A stretch of DNA of 64,000 nt from Hawksworthiomyces lignivorus (GCA_002917075.1 NTMA01000023.1:372001-436000); one strand, 5' to 3'. Counted from the stretch's first letter, positions 11,516 through 23,470 are shown. The notes: a model not told the origin generated them from the letters alone. Numbers and translations are program-made.

Positions 11516-13469
11516 CGTGGCGTACTCGTCTTGGTCGCAGCTATCTAACAGGGGAAAGAAAGGGAAAAAGGTCTCTACAATAGCTTTAGAAGCTGTTATA
11601 CGAGAGAAAGGGGTATCTAGAAATCAATAGAGAAAATAGGACAACGGAAAAAAAAAAAAAGAAGAAACCGCAAAACGAAGAGGAGGGTAGGGGTCGGGGT
11701 GACGATCTATATAAAAAGAAGGAAATTTCTAGACGGACAGCCGCATTATAACTTCTTCCAAAGAAAAAAAAAATTAAGGTGATTGAACCTCGACTGGACG
11801 AGCGGAAGGGGAGCACAGGGGGAGCATCAGAGAGCAAGCGTTTCTACAAGTACCCAATGTTTATGTTACGGTGGTACGTACGGTGGTTCTTGTTCGATAC
11901 GGCATGGCATGGTATGGGAACGGGACGGATGAGGAGAGGGGAAAGTCGAAGAGACCAAAGCTTTTTTTTTTTCACTCCATTGAACGTGGCACGGGAGGGA
12001 GCATGGATGTTTGTGTCTGCTCTCGTCCCGGAGAAAGGTGCTGGTGTAATGTACCTCAATCTATGTCGATATGACTGACTTGCAAAAGTTGTATACAAGG
12101 TAGAGACCGTGGAGAATGGGGTGTGGGTTGGCACTAGAGCACGACAGCGCTCTGTTTTGTTCCATTTTTTTTTTTTTGTTTGGCTCTCCCCGTCTCCTCT
12201 TCCCTTCCCCATGGGCGCAATCTGCCATCCACCCTGGTTCTGAGGCATGCATTTGCGTGTGCGAGTATGCAGGCTAGCTTGCAGATTACAAAATATCTAC
12301 CAGAGAAACACCGAATGCAACGCAAAAAGGTTTTGTTGGGATACATTCGTACGGGCGTATGGGGCATGCCCACCCAAGTTTTCTTTCTTCTTGGCTTTTT
12401 GGCTGCCTCGTGATTCTCTTGGGCAGGCCGCTCTCTCAGAGCCTGGAACAGGGCCATTTCCCGCGTAAATCACTTTTGAGTGCTTCATGCATATCTCGGT
12501 AGTAATAGCAGCAGAGCAGGAAGAGGCCAAACAAGAGACCCTACAGAAAGGATACCGTAATTCGCTGCAAAGCCTATATGAAGAGACCGTCTTCTCGCCG
12601 CCATGTGAAATATACTTTCAATGTGCCTGTCCCTGTGTAAATGGATCGCCACGGGCCAGCAACACGCTACATGCACATTTTACATGAACCCGTCCGTATC
12701 TGCAAGGAGCAAGCTTAAGCGGAGCTAGAGACGGTGACAGAGCGAGCCAGGATCAGGGATAAATTGCCTAGCGAGCCTCGTTTCTGCTACCTCTCAGGGT
12801 CGCTTTGCCCCGGCCAGCCGGGTGAATTGCTCAGCGAGTCCCGAAGTATAAGCGTACAGCTAACGCTCACAGCTACGTAACCGAGACGTCTCCACATACT
12901 GAAAAAAAAATGTACTCATATGTCATGTGCTCCGTTATACCTGAGTGAAAATCGCCAGATCTCTGTAGTCTTTTTGTCCTACACTTGCGCTCGAACATCT
13001 AACAGGTGGAGAAACCCAAGGTGGAGCAGTGTAGGAAAAGGAAGGAGGTGACGCAAAATGAAAGAAAAAAAGAAAAGAGAAGATAAGATGAGGAGTCAAT
13101 GAGGAGAAGCATCCAAAAACTGGCCTGTCAGAGTGATGTCAGCAAATGCTGCGGAGTAGATCAAGGAAACAAAACGGCAGTGAACAACGCGCATGTTGTA
13201 CGAGTGACAAGAGAGGGGGAAGAATATGCTTACAAAGGACGCTGGCAGATCGATTCCGGGGGTAGGAGTGATGCCTCTCTTTGGCTTAGTTCGGAGGCTT
13301 GATTTGACTTGCATTCACGCGCATAGAATTGATCTGGCGGACGTAGAGCGGTATTGCGGCACAGCTGGTCATCGTGTGTGTGTAGATCTTCGGCCGTAAC
13401 GGCTAAGGGCTTGGAAGCATACAAAACAACTTGCTGCCAAGGACAAACCAGCTGCGACAGAATGCGCCA

Positions 13470-13501
<32 letters not shown>

Positions 13502-16093
13502 CGAAACGAAAGCAGAGCCTCTCAGCTTGTCAGTTGGCCGTCGCATACTAATACGGAGGCGTGGCTACGGAAGTATATCCTCCAATCGTCTGACACCGTT
13601 CCAAGGTGATTTGAAGAAGCTAGCTAGCTGTTCAGGCAATTTAGCCTGAATGCAAGAGAAAAGATGGAGAAGTAGTGCCCGCGCCGAGAAGAGTCGCCCC
13701 ATCCAGAGCGCCGACTGGCCAATCGGGCAACCAAGGCCGTGGGGCCCCCGCGGCCATGGTCGTCTCAACGGTTAATATCAAAAGCGTCAAAAACAAAAAG
13801 GACGAAAAGGAGAGAGAAGCGGTGGAGAGAAACGAATGATTTGAAGTTTGTAGCCCCGTTGTGGCGTTCACGCCACGGAAAAATTCATATCCTTGGACAA
13901 GAAGAGAAGAAAAGAAGGAAGAGAAAACAACTAGAAGAAACGCTATCGGGCCGTTTACTCGTCGCCGAAACGGAACACCTCTGACAAGTCGGCACTCCAT
14001 CAGAAAATGCGCTCTAAGGAGAGGTGATAGATGTAAGAAATAGTACGAAGAGAATGCTATTGCGGATGATTAGATAGCCGAATTATGGCATATATGTAAG
14101 CTTCGAACAGCATCCATGATGCAGCCAAAGATGATAAGTGAACTCTGCTTCGCAGCAGTCTGTTCTCAGCTGGCATTGTGCGAAGAGAGCAAGCCAGATA
14201 GCAAAACATTGAATGAAGCAGAAGAAGCCCTTTCCAATGAGCCGGATTGCCAAGAGACGGTTCGTTTATTCCGCCTATTTTCTTCTCCCCTTCAGTTTTC
14301 CATTCCCTTTTGGACCGTCTCTAGGCCATCCGTTTTTCACTTTCTATGGTCATGCTCCTTTGTCATTACTTAGCAGTTAAAATGGATCGAAAACGGAACA
14401 AATACGGAAAACATACGGCCTATTATTAGACGAGGCCAAACTAGGAGAGGCTACCTGCCGGACGTGCAGTGGGGAGAGGTCAAGGCGCTCTATTCAAAGC
14501 ACAAGCTCGATTGTAAAGAAGGAAGGCAAAAAGAGGAACGCAATGAACAATCGGACAGTTTGATGCAAATGTTGAATTGTGCGTGAAAGGGGACGGCACT
14601 GTCATATGTGTACGAGCAGGACAGCACGGTGTCTGTCCTGGTGGCGAATGCCAGGGAAAGGTACCCTGTTCTTCATGCTGTTTACCTGGTTGGAGAAGCT
14701 TAACCTAGCTCTCTCGCCCCATCATCAGCGCAAGCTGTGCCGCTGAGGGACCCGCTAAATATGCGCTAGAGCCAGATTTCCTGCATTCGCGGGTAGATCC
14801 CTTGTAGTGTAAGCACGGCTGTCGAGCTCCTGATTTGGCCAAGCTCAGATGAATTTGACCCCTTTCACGGGTTTAAAGAGCAGGCCAAGAACTGCCTCCA
14901 ATACAGGCTGGTTTGAAGCTATTCGCAAGTCCAACATAGCTGCATACGTGATAATATGCAACCGTCGCCAGTACACAACACATGCTGCCCAAACTAGAAG
15001 ACGGTCTAGACAATACGACCGTCGTGGCCTGGGTCCACTTGATTTTAAGCTTCTTTTTCTTTTCCTTTGCCGGATGGCCTCCTGGTCCGCTTGATTTGCC
15101 TGGTCTGCTCTGGCCTGTTGATGAGATGACCGAAGAGGTGACCTGACAAACGTCATCACATCTTCGTCGCCTTGGTTTCTCTGTAATTGCGGCGTAGTCA
15201 GCGGTCCGAGATCAGGTGATGAGCCATGCAAGATCAAAAGACAGACAAAGACAAGCACATGGCAAAATTGAGGTCCCATTTACTCGGGCCAAAAATGCCC
15301 CATGGCGGAATGGTGTTGTGCAGGTTGGAATATGCGGTTCTCAGCGCCCAGGTTCAGCAAAATTCTGCCAAAAAAATCTGCGGCCAATGGGCAGCCAATC
15401 CAGATCTGAAACATAGGAAGACATGACCAGCACAGAAGAGCGGAAGGGTCTGGTGTTGGGGTCTGGTGTCAGGTCGGATGTTGGGGCATCATTGGCCTGG
15501 AGCGGCCGTGTAGATGTGGAGGAACAGAAGCTTCAGCGAACAAAAAAAGAAGAGACATGAAAAAACAGGAGAGGAGAGGGAAATGGAAAGAAGCGAAGAG
15601 CAGGATGAGCATGCGAAGGAACAAGGGGGAAAGCGAGACGCCGTAATCTGGGCGTTTAAAAAAAAAAGATCATTGCCAGCGGTAGAGAGAATATGCGAAT
15701 TTGTCGATGTTGGACTACCTACGAATAAGGTGGTAATATGGCGCTGTTTAGTGGTTGTCCCACGGCTCTGGTCCTCGTAATCAGCGAAATTGGTTGGCAG
15801 CTCTTCGCGCTCGCGCTCTAATTGGAAGACCCACCAATTCACTTGAGAGAGCCAATAGTATAGTCTACACGTGATATGACTCCAGAAATAGATCTTTCTC
15901 GCGCTCGCGCTTTCCCTCTCTTGTTCTTAGCCAAAATTGGGGCAAATTACCCCAAAAAAGAAACAGAGTTTAACCCACAAAGGGCGGTTGCCAAATAAAG
16001 CAAAATTGGCTTCCGGGGTTGGTCGCGCGCGCTTGTTTTTGTGGCTCTTCTGCCATTCTTCAACCTCGTTTCCTCCCTCATGATGCTACATAT
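11516..16093. other. Gene-poor region upstream of the sugar transporter
   Basis: About 4.6 kb with no open frame I can support. Frames here are short, unlike known families, and have mixed codon use. A 28-base A tract is at 13469-13496. CT/GA-rich patches occur at 11580-11780 and 13790-13960. It may hold the long promoter of the sugar transporter and non-coding transcripts. Confidence 0.5.
13469..13496. repeat. Poly-A tract (28 A)
   Basis: An uninterrupted run of 28 A within the gene-poor region. The length is prone to sequencing or replication slippage. Confidence 0.9.
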
Positions 16094-16209
16094 TCTAATG
16101 CTCTAATGCTCTAATGCTCTAATGCTCTAATGCTCTAATGCTCTAATGCTCTAATGCTCTAATGCTCTAATGCTCTAATGCTCTGATGCTTTGATGCTCT
16201 GATGCTCTG
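16094..16209. repeat. 8-bp tandem repeat (minisatellite)
   Basis: The unit taatgctc is repeated head-to-tail, with about eleven perfect copies from 16094. Three to four diverged copies follow (gatgctct, with one ttgatgctct), to about 16209. It lies in intergenic sequence about 2.6 kb upstream of the Myb gene. Unit length is not a multiple of three and there are no spacers, so it is neither coding nor CRISPR-like. Confidence 0.9.
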
Positions 16210-18783
16210 ATTCTCCAATGCCTTTGTTTCCGATGCTTCCATACTGCCGTCTTTCATTCTACATATCTCCACATGTGCTATACTTTGCTTCATAGCTTGT
16301 GCATATTACGTTTAGTTTTCCCTTCCCTTGCTCTAACAACCTTTCCCATGGACGGCACGGAGTGTGAGTACCCCTTATTTCCAAGCAAATTTGTTTCAAA
16401 GCCACAGCGAGAGCTGGCGCCTAAGATTACTATTTGTCCGATCTCGCTCGTTCTTGGTTGAACAGCTTCACTGGAAAAAGAAAACAGTGGCGGAAGACTG
16501 CCAGCACACCGGCAGCTGGTGAATCTGCTACTGCTGCTGTTATGTTCTAGGACAATGCCGATCTTCAACCTACACACCCCAAGCTCCGTCTTTTTGTTAT
16601 TTGTGTGTTTCTTTTCACTTTATTTTTTTCTCTAGCATTTCTACGAATAATCTAAAACGGAACAACGATACGCAGCTGTCAGTGTTTTTCTTTGCATCTT
16701 TCTTTTTGTCCTACTTCGTGGCCAGACATCGGCCTTTTTTTGGTCTTCCCCGCGGCAATCTTTCTCGCCAGAGAGTATTCTCCACCCGTCTGCCGCGACA
16801 GCGAAAGAATACCAAGGTCGAGCACTGTAAGGAATCTACTGCAAGAGGTTTGTAACCGGTGAAAAAGACACCCAAGACAAGCACATGCAATTTATTTTGG
16901 CGCGTGCGGCGTATATGGAGCCCCAAGCGTGCTATTCGCATGCCGTCTTCTGCCCCCTATGAGGCTGGTTCTCCCGCGCTCTGCTGTTTGTTCTCCAACT
17001 TTTTCTGTACTATTTTTGACAACCACTTTATTTTTTCACCCCCAATCTTCCCTTCCCGCTTCCCGCCCTCTTTACCTACTTGGCTTAGTTACATACATTA
17101 CTCAATAGTATGCTATAGTGCAACGTCTGCTATTGGTTATTTTTATGTCCTCTGTTTGTGTTCCTGCGTCAACTTTACTACTTCATGTGTTAGTCGAAAT
17201 GCCTCGTGTTGTTGATTCTTGCATCTGTCCGTGCCTTTTCTTCTCTGCTGTAAATCTTAATTGCGCTTCCATAGAGGAACCCATCTAAGGAGCCATGGTC
17301 TCTTATGTTCTCGATCGCAATGATCTTAGGTTTGTTTTGTCTCTCTTGCCTCTCCTTGCCTCTGTCATCTTTCTCTACGTCTTCATCCTCCTCGTACATA
17401 TACCATTAGCCGCCCACATAGGTCATACCCCTAACCTTCCTCCCCTTCCTTCTTCTCTCTATTTCTGCTCCACTCAGCTTCCTGGGTCCTCATCTTTGGC
17501 TTTTGACTGCCCTCTTCTTTTCTCTTTCTTTTCTTCTTCTTCATGGGCCCACTTCAGCGACCCATCCAAAACAGTTCTAGCCGCCCAAGGAGACTACACA
17601 AGATATTCAGATAATACGTAAACGCCACCTCTCCATCGGACGAGCCTCTTCCAGCCAATATCAGAGGCCCGTCTGCCATCGACTCGTTCGTTCAGATACA
17701 CGAGACTTGTTTCAAGAAGCAAGCTTACCTTATTCTTGCCCTTACCCTCAACTCCATCTTCTTGCCTCTTGTTTCAGATCCCCCCCATTCTACTACCCTG
17801 CGTTCATCTTAAACTTGCATTTTACATCTTAAAATACACATTCACTTGCGTAGCCGTCTGTATACTGGGCGCTCTACTGCTTTCACCCATCTCTGATACA
17901 CACCACTTACACACCTTATCGTCTTTACCATCAAGCTACACATACGCCAACGTCATTCGACCTTTTCCTCATTCTGGGTGTGGTTCTCTGCCCTCGTCTC
18001 CAGTTTTACCTCTCTCAGCTTGACGCTACCTCGTCATCATTCTTTTTTTTTTTGCTTTCCTATTTTGGTCCATCCTCTCCAGCCTCCTCCGGCGGTTCGT
18101 GTCGTACTATCGTACTCTCGTGCTTCAGTCGAGCGGTTGCGCTAAACGCCCTTCATCTCTTGGCTTATCCTCTCATTCTATTCATAGCCGTTCGTTTTGA
18201 GCTTTATTTTATAAGAAGGCAGCGGTTTCTTTTTGTTTCTCGTCTCTCGTTCTTGTCCTTCCTTTCTTGCTCTTCAAATACATCGCAACAAAGACTTCTA
18301 GCATTCGGGTTTCTTTTGTCTTTTCATTTCCTTTTCTTTTTTCCTATTTTCGCTCTCGTTTCTCAGGCCTCGCATCTGTTCTTTTTTCTACATATTTCCT
18401 CTATCTCTGTTATTCTTGAAGTCACTCGTTTGATACGAATTGGCCAAGATCTCATTTATCTTTCGCTCTTCCTCTCAACTTCAGCCACTCACTTTTCTTT
18501 GGGTTTTCTTTCTATCACGATTCCCACAATTGGCTTTGCTTATCACTTCCAAGGAACTACTTAATCATTAATTCCTTCAGTTTGGCTTGTGTCTCTGAAT
18601 TTGACTTCTCATCTTTCTGGCTTCTCCGTTTTTTTTCTCGGCGCTCTTATCTTTTTACCATTTCTGCCACCGCATCGGTATTCATATGGACAGTGCCCCA
18701 AAAGTGTGCATCTACGGAATTTCTTTTATTTTCAAGCAATAGCTGTCTCCCACTCGCTTCATCTATATTTTACCGAAAAAGAC
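16210..18783 (+). promoter_or_regulatory. Long pyrimidine-rich promoter/leader of the Myb gene
   Basis: About 2.5 kb upstream of the Myb start is heavily biased to C and T on the plus strand, most strongly at 17040-18760. The bias creates long Ser/Phe/Leu-rich frames such as the one at 17980-18564. These match no family I know and are best read as by-products of composition. Several short ATG-initiated frames precede the main start and could act as upstream ORFs if this is transcribed leader. Confidence 0.5.
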
Positions 18784-20212
18784 ATGCCCAAACTGAGCCG
18801 CACATCTAGTGCTAGCTCACAATCTTATACTTTCTTTCCTCTTTCACCTCGCTTGGATACCCGAGGACAACATAACAACAACCCTTACCCCGACATGCCC
18901 TACTACCACCCACCACACCACGGCCGTGTCTCCTCTCTGTCTGCTGGGAACAGCAGCTACTACGACCAGATTCCAGAAGCCTCTCTCCCATCACCAGGAG
19001 GCGCTAGCGGTGTTGGCGCGACGACTGTTTCTATGTCCGGCCAAGCCACTTATAACCAAGACCCTTTTGCTGTTGGACCTCCCCTGACCATGGCCGGTGG
19101 TGGTGGCAGCATGTCAGCCATTGCTCCGCCAGGTGTTGGTGCCGTTCGACCTAGCAATGGAGGCGGCAGCCGCAGTAGCTTCCACGCCCAGCAGCCACGC
19201 TCATCCTCAGGCGCGTGGAGTCCGCAGGACGACGAGGCGCTGATCCGAGCACGCGCGAGGGGCGAAAATTGGGCGCGGATTCAGACGCAGTTTCCGGGAA
19301 AGACGCCCAACGCCTGTCGCAAACGCCACGAGCGGCTCATGGAGCGGCGCAACGCAGACGACTTTGACACGCGCAAGATGGAGCACATTGCGCGCGAGTA
19401 TATGAACCTGCGGAAGGAGATGTGGCAGCCGCTGGCCCAGCGGACTGGTGAGAAGTGGACCGTGGTGGAGCAGAAGGTAGGAGAAGATCATTCCCGCACT
19501 GTCTTTTCCCAGGTGGTAAACCGCTATGGCTAACTCCTCTGTCCTCTAGTGCATGGCTAGCGGTCTGAAAAACTTGCAGGGTGTGTCTCGTGCAGCAGCA
19601 CGTCGTGAACGCCTGGAGGCAGGCTATGCTGTGGTAGGCCCCTACCACGAGGACGACTTAGACGGCCTCGAGCACAACCACCTGAGCCCAGGCGGCCTTG
19701 GCGACGACCTCGAAGGCGCCGGCAGCTCTCCTGGGAGCGGCGTCGGCATAGGAAGCGCCGGCAGCGGCAATCGCTCGGTCTCAGGCGGCAGCAACAGCAG
19801 CGCTGTGTCTCTGTCCGTGCAGCAGCCCGCGCACATGGCGCCGCCCCCTGCTCAGCCGTACCAGCACCACAGCCGCCGCCACAGCCACCACCCTCCGCAG
19901 CAATACGCCACCGCGCCCCACCTGCAGGTGTCGCCGCCGACTGCAAGCCCACACCATCCCGATCTCGGGTCACCCACGTACCCTGACTTTTATGCGACGA
20001 CCGCGGGTTTCCAGCAGACGCTGCGGAACATCGACATGGGCCACCCGTCCCAGGTCGCCACCACCGTGGCCGGCCAGTACATGAGCAGTGGTCATCACCA
20101 GCACCACCAATCGTCGGGAGGCAACGGCCGCACCATGTCGGCTGCCGCGGCCGCCGACATAAACATCGACTCGCTTCTGCGCCGTGGTGGTTCCCGTGGC
20201 TCGCTTCAGTAG
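18784..20212 (+). CDS. Myb/SANT-domain DNA-binding protein, two exons
   Basis: This is a probable nuclear transcription factor with a single Myb-like repeat, 451 residues. Exons are 18784-19476 and 19550-20212; the intron has GTAGGA, a GGCTAAC branch point and CTAG, phase 0. The Myb repeat lies at about residues 144-191: GAWSPQDDEALIRARARGEN, then WARIQTQFPGKTPNACRKRH. The three expected aromatic positions are W, W and F. A basic stretch DTRKMEHIAREYMNLRKEMW and a second W-containing segment EKWTVVEQKC follow. Flanking regions are low-complexity, rich in Ser, Gly, Pro, His and Gln, typical of fungal regulators. The frame is open further upstream, but only from a GTG; M at 18784 is the first ATG. 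The very long CT-rich leader suggests regulated translation or transcription. Targets are unknown. Confidence 0.85.
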
Positions 20213-21225
20213 GGCTAAGAACATTGCTCATTTCCTTCATTCTCTTCATTTTTCGATTTCCTTTGCTTTTCTATATTCTTTCACTATCGTTTAGCATTAT
20301 CACTTTCTTTACTTCACGCCGTTATGATTTAATCACTACCACTCTTTATTTATTCTCTTTATTTCTCTACTTGAGTCTATACACTTTCGCTTCACGACAG
20401 AACGAAAAGGATTGGAGGTATTCCTTCGCTTCTCTACATTCTCTTTTTCTTTGACTCTTCCTATCTTTTCAAAATTGCATTTAGTACTATACGGGCGGCT
20501 TCCTAGATGACGTTTCTCTCTTTCTCTCTCTCTCTTTTTTTTTTTTTTTTTTTTTTTTTTTGTCTTTGGTCTGGCTTATTCCTGGGTGGCAATGACGCCG
20601 GCGTTTGGAGAAAAGGGGTAAAGGCACTTGTTTTATTGTTATATCCTTTTTCCTTATTGTATTTCTATTTTAAGGCATTGACATGGCGGGTAATACATTC
20701 TGGAAGGAAGGCTGCAAAATACGGGACGAGACGGAGGCATGACACGGGTATCAGTTGACAGCATCTAAGTTCTTTTTTTAATGTCTTCAGTTTCCGTTTT
20801 CCATTTGTGAAGTTTTTTACGTTTATTTTCTTTGCAGACTCTATCGCGTTTCTTTATTTCTCATTTTATACTCGTTCATAATGCTTCTCAAGAGGGCGCG
20901 TCTGGTTGATGGCTCAAATGATATCGATATACACTACTAGCTACAGAAATCAATATCAAGTTATTCACATGCACGTGGAATGCTATGATACCTTTAATTT
21001 TTGGATATATAAGCAAAAATATATGAACAACAAGTCTACAGCCAGGAGTGGGGAAAAGTTCCCATGAAAATAAGATTGTCCTTGCCACACACCACCATAA
21101 CTCAAAAGAGCATATCGTACAGAACACCCAACACACATGCGTTTCTCTGCAGAGGTAAAGAGGCATGGCTGCTGCCTCTTCTCCTCCTATACGTAAAACA
21201 CAGGTTTTGTGACTGCGCCGCATCC
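20213..21225. other. Convergent 3' intergenic region (Myb gene / COX10)
   Basis: AT- and T-rich sequence with a T tract of 27 at 20535-20561. The tract follows a (CT)n stretch. Probable 3' UTRs of both convergent genes; no coding feature is seen. Confidence 0.6.
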
Positions 21226-23037
21226 TCACTGCCTGCTGGGCGACGACGCTGGCGCAGCAGCCGGCACCGACGCAGGGAGCGGCGACGGCGCCTTGCCGTC
21301 GTCGTCCTCCCATACGTAGTCGCCGTCGTCGTCGTACTCGTCGTCGTCGTCGTCGTCGTCGAGGGTCGGCTGCCCCATGACGCTGCGGTAGACGCGGGCC
21401 CACATGCCTTTCTTCTGCAGCAGGGCGAGGACCATGACAGCGGGCAGGTGCCAGATGCTGGCCCAGAAGAGGCCGCGGGCGGAGCCGGCCTGGCCCTCGA
21501 GGCGCCAGAAGCGCACGGCATCGCGCACCAGCCACATGTTGACGGGCAGGCTGGTGAGGGCAAAGGTCCACTCGGTGACGCCGGCGGCGCACAGGCCGAT
21601 GCACAGGGGCACAAAGGCAAGGCTGTAGCGCAGGGCGACGCGGCCGTTGCGGGCCGGGTCGACCCAGGCGAGCATGCGCAGGCCCGCGCGGCGGTACTCG
21701 GTGCGCACGCCCCACGACACGGCCATAAAGTGCGGGAACTGCCAGGCGAACAGCAGCCCGGCCAGCAGCCAGCCGCCGACGCTGGAGCCGTCGGGCGCGA
21801 AGAGCAGCTCGACAAACTCGGAGCGCCCGCCGCCACCGTCGCCAGCAGCTGTGGCGGCCGGGCTGCCCGTGGCCGCCTCGCCGGCAGCCGCGGCCCAGCC
21901 CATCAGCGGGGGGATGCCGCCGACCAGCCCGCCTACCCACGTGTTCCAAATCGACAGCCGCTTCATGGGCGTGTACACGCCCGCGTACAGCGCAATGTTG
22001 GCGCCGCCCAGAAACGCCACCGTCGGGTTGACGCCCCACTGCAGCGCGGCGACGCCGGCCAGCCCGCACGCGACCGCAAACGCCAGCGCCGCGCGCCGGC
22101 TGATGAGCGCGCGCACCAGCGGGCGGTTGCGCGTGCGCGACATGCGCGCGTCCGTGTCTGGCTCGTAGAGCATATTGAGCGAGTTGGCCGAGGCCGAGCA
22201 GAGGGCGGTGCCCGTCGTCAAAAAGAGCAGAGTGAGCGGCGACAGCGAGGGCGCAGTCTCGACTAGTCCGGGTGAGAGGAAGGCCGGCACCGGGTAGAGG
22301 GCGTAGGGCGCCATGGCGCTAAGGACGACAAGCACAGTCAGACGCGGCTTGGTCAGGGATAAGAGGATAGAGGCCGTGCGCCGGAAGGAGGTGGTGGGTT
22401 GGCGCGCGGCAATGTCGGTAAGGATGGTGGAGGCGTTGACGGGGAGGTCGGAGGAGTCGCCATCGGGAGAGGAAGAGGATGACGTAGAAGGAGAGGCCGA
22501 AGCCGCCGCAGAGGCTGCAGCTGTGGCAGCGGCTTGCGATCGGGCCTGGCGCCTTGCTGCTTGGCGTCGGCGATGTGGAAGGAGTTCGGGGCCAGCACTG
22601 GCTGGCAATTGTGAGGAAGTTTCGGAGGTGGCGGATGAACCCGGGGTGTTCAAGCCGGGTACACGGTTGAGTATGCCATTGGAGAGAAAATAGCTCTTCT
22701 TTAATTGGTCGTCGGCTTCTTCAAGAGATTCTGAGGCACTGCTGCCGGAAGTGCTGCTTGTGGAGCCTGTACCGGGGCTGCCGGCGGTTATCGAGGCAGA
22801 CCGAGGAGGGGTGCTCGTAGCAAAGGCGCGTGCTTGCGCACGGAGCCGGGTGAGGTGGATGTGTGTTTTTGATGGAGGAACTATCTGGGTAGAGTGGCAC
22901 CGCTGTGACTGCTGCACAATCTCAGGCAGAGAGACCAGCCTCTGGTGGCAGAAGCCATGGTCAACTATGAGAAGTCGGACAGCAGATCCAGTACCGCTGA
23001 TGCAGCGCAGAGGAGAGAGCTGTCCTGCGGGCCGCAT
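21226..23037 (-). CDS. cox10: Protoheme IX farnesyltransferase (heme O synthase), mitochondrial
   Basis: COX10 transfers a farnesyl group from farnesyl diphosphate to heme B, making heme O, the first step to the heme A of cytochrome c oxidase. It is a UbiA-family membrane enzyme of the mitochondrial inner membrane. The single exon gives 603 residues. An N-terminal stretch rich in Arg, Ser and Ala acts as a presequence plus a long Ser/Ala linker. The catalytic core starts near residue 229 (KPRLTVLVVLSAMAPYALYP). The Asp-rich prenyl-diphosphate motif is at 285-307: N285, D294 and D296, then MSRTRNRPL. The second conserved loop reads YAGVYTPMKRLSIWNTWVGG, and an EYRRAGLRML loop follows further on. 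The C-terminal tail has a run of seven Asp and further acidic residues, which is unusual. The gene is divergent from the GH3 gene across 628 bases with several CCAAT boxes. Confidence 0.95.
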   Translation of the reverse strand: MRPAGQLSPLRCISGTGSAVRLLIVDHGFCHQRLVSLPEIVQQSQRCHSTQIVPPSKTHIHLTRLRAQARAFATSTPPRSASITAGSPGTGSTSSTSGSSASESLEEADDQLKKSYFLSNGILNRVPGLNTPGSSATSETSSQLPASAGPELLPHRRRQAARRQARSQAAATAAASAAASASPSTSSSSSPDGDSSDLPVNASTILTDIAARQPTTSFRRTASILLSLTKPRLTVLVVLSAMAPYALYPVPAFLSPGLVETAPSLSPLTLLFLTTGTALCSASANSLNMLYEPDTDARMSRTRNRPLVRALISRRAALAFAVACGLAGVAALQWGVNPTVAFLGGANIALYAGVYTPMKRLSIWNTWVGGLVGGIPPLMGWAAAAGEAATGSPAATAAGDGGGGRSEFVELLFAPDGSSVGGWLLAGLLFAWQFPHFMAVSWGVRTEYRRAGLRMLAWVDPARNGRVALRYSLAFVPLCIGLCAAGVTEWTFALTSLPVNMWLVRDAVRFWRLEGQAGSARGLFWASIWHLPAVMVLALLQKKGMWARVYRSVMGQPTLDDDDDDDEYDDDGDYVWEDDDGKAPSPLPASVPAAAPASSPSRQ

Positions 23038-23109
23038 ATTGACACTCCTCCGCCGCGACGACTCACCCTTGCCTGGAGAACACAGGAACTAGCAGCTTCC
23101 GCAACAGCA

Positions 23110-23348
23110 ATTGGGGAACGGGGCGAGAGCAGAAGGGTATTGCGGCGTCTGTGTCTCTCTGTGAGTGAGTGTACTCTGTAAGTGAGCGAGACGATATCGA
23201 AAGATGGCGAGAATCAGGTCATTGCTTTTTGGGTGCATTTTTTTGCCATCCCTCCTTCCCCAATTGGTATGCTCACAAAAATTGAATCTGTCTCTGATTG
23301 GCTGCCGTCTGTTCCCCAGGGTGGGTCCTCAGTCGAGCTTGTGATTGG
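23110..23348 (-). promoter_or_regulatory. CCAAT-box cluster upstream of COX10
   Basis: ATTGG (CCAAT on the minus strand, the sense strand of COX10) occurs at 23110-23114, 23263-23267, 23297-23301 and 23344-23348. The second is inside a palindromic CCAATTGG. In ascomycetes the HAP/CBC complex binds CCAAT and commonly controls respiratory and heme genes, so these are candidate COX10 sites. They lie 73-311 bases before its ATG. That they bind is inferred. Confidence 0.5.
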
Positions 23349-23462
23349 CCAGGTGCCAACAGCTGTCGGGTGAACTGCGCAACGTCTCATATTATCCTCT
23401 TAGGACGAGGCGGACGGAGAGGCCTACAATGGCATACTGCGCGGGAATAAGGCCGTGCTGAA

Positions 23463-23470
23463 TATATATA
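23463..23470 (+). promoter_or_regulatory. TATA-like element upstream of the GH3 gene
   Basis: The sequence tatatata lies 196 bases before the GH3 start codon and about 425 bases from COX10. It is a plausible TATA box for the inducible-type secreted glycosidase, judged only from sequence and position. Confidence 0.4.

Noticed and set aside
16094..16209. Possible CRISPR array
   Set aside because: 8-bp units with no spacers in a eukaryotic genome; a minisatellite.
17980..18564. 194-codon hydrophobic frame before the Myb gene
   Set aside because: A by-product of C/T-rich sequence (Phe, Leu, Ser); no recognisable membrane family and no clean start context.
18589..18783. 65-codon N-terminal extension of the Myb protein
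   Set aside because: It opens with GTG and is CT-rich leader-like; the first ATG in frame is at 18784.
21064..22266. 400-codon plus-strand frame
   Set aside because: Antisense shadow of COX10.
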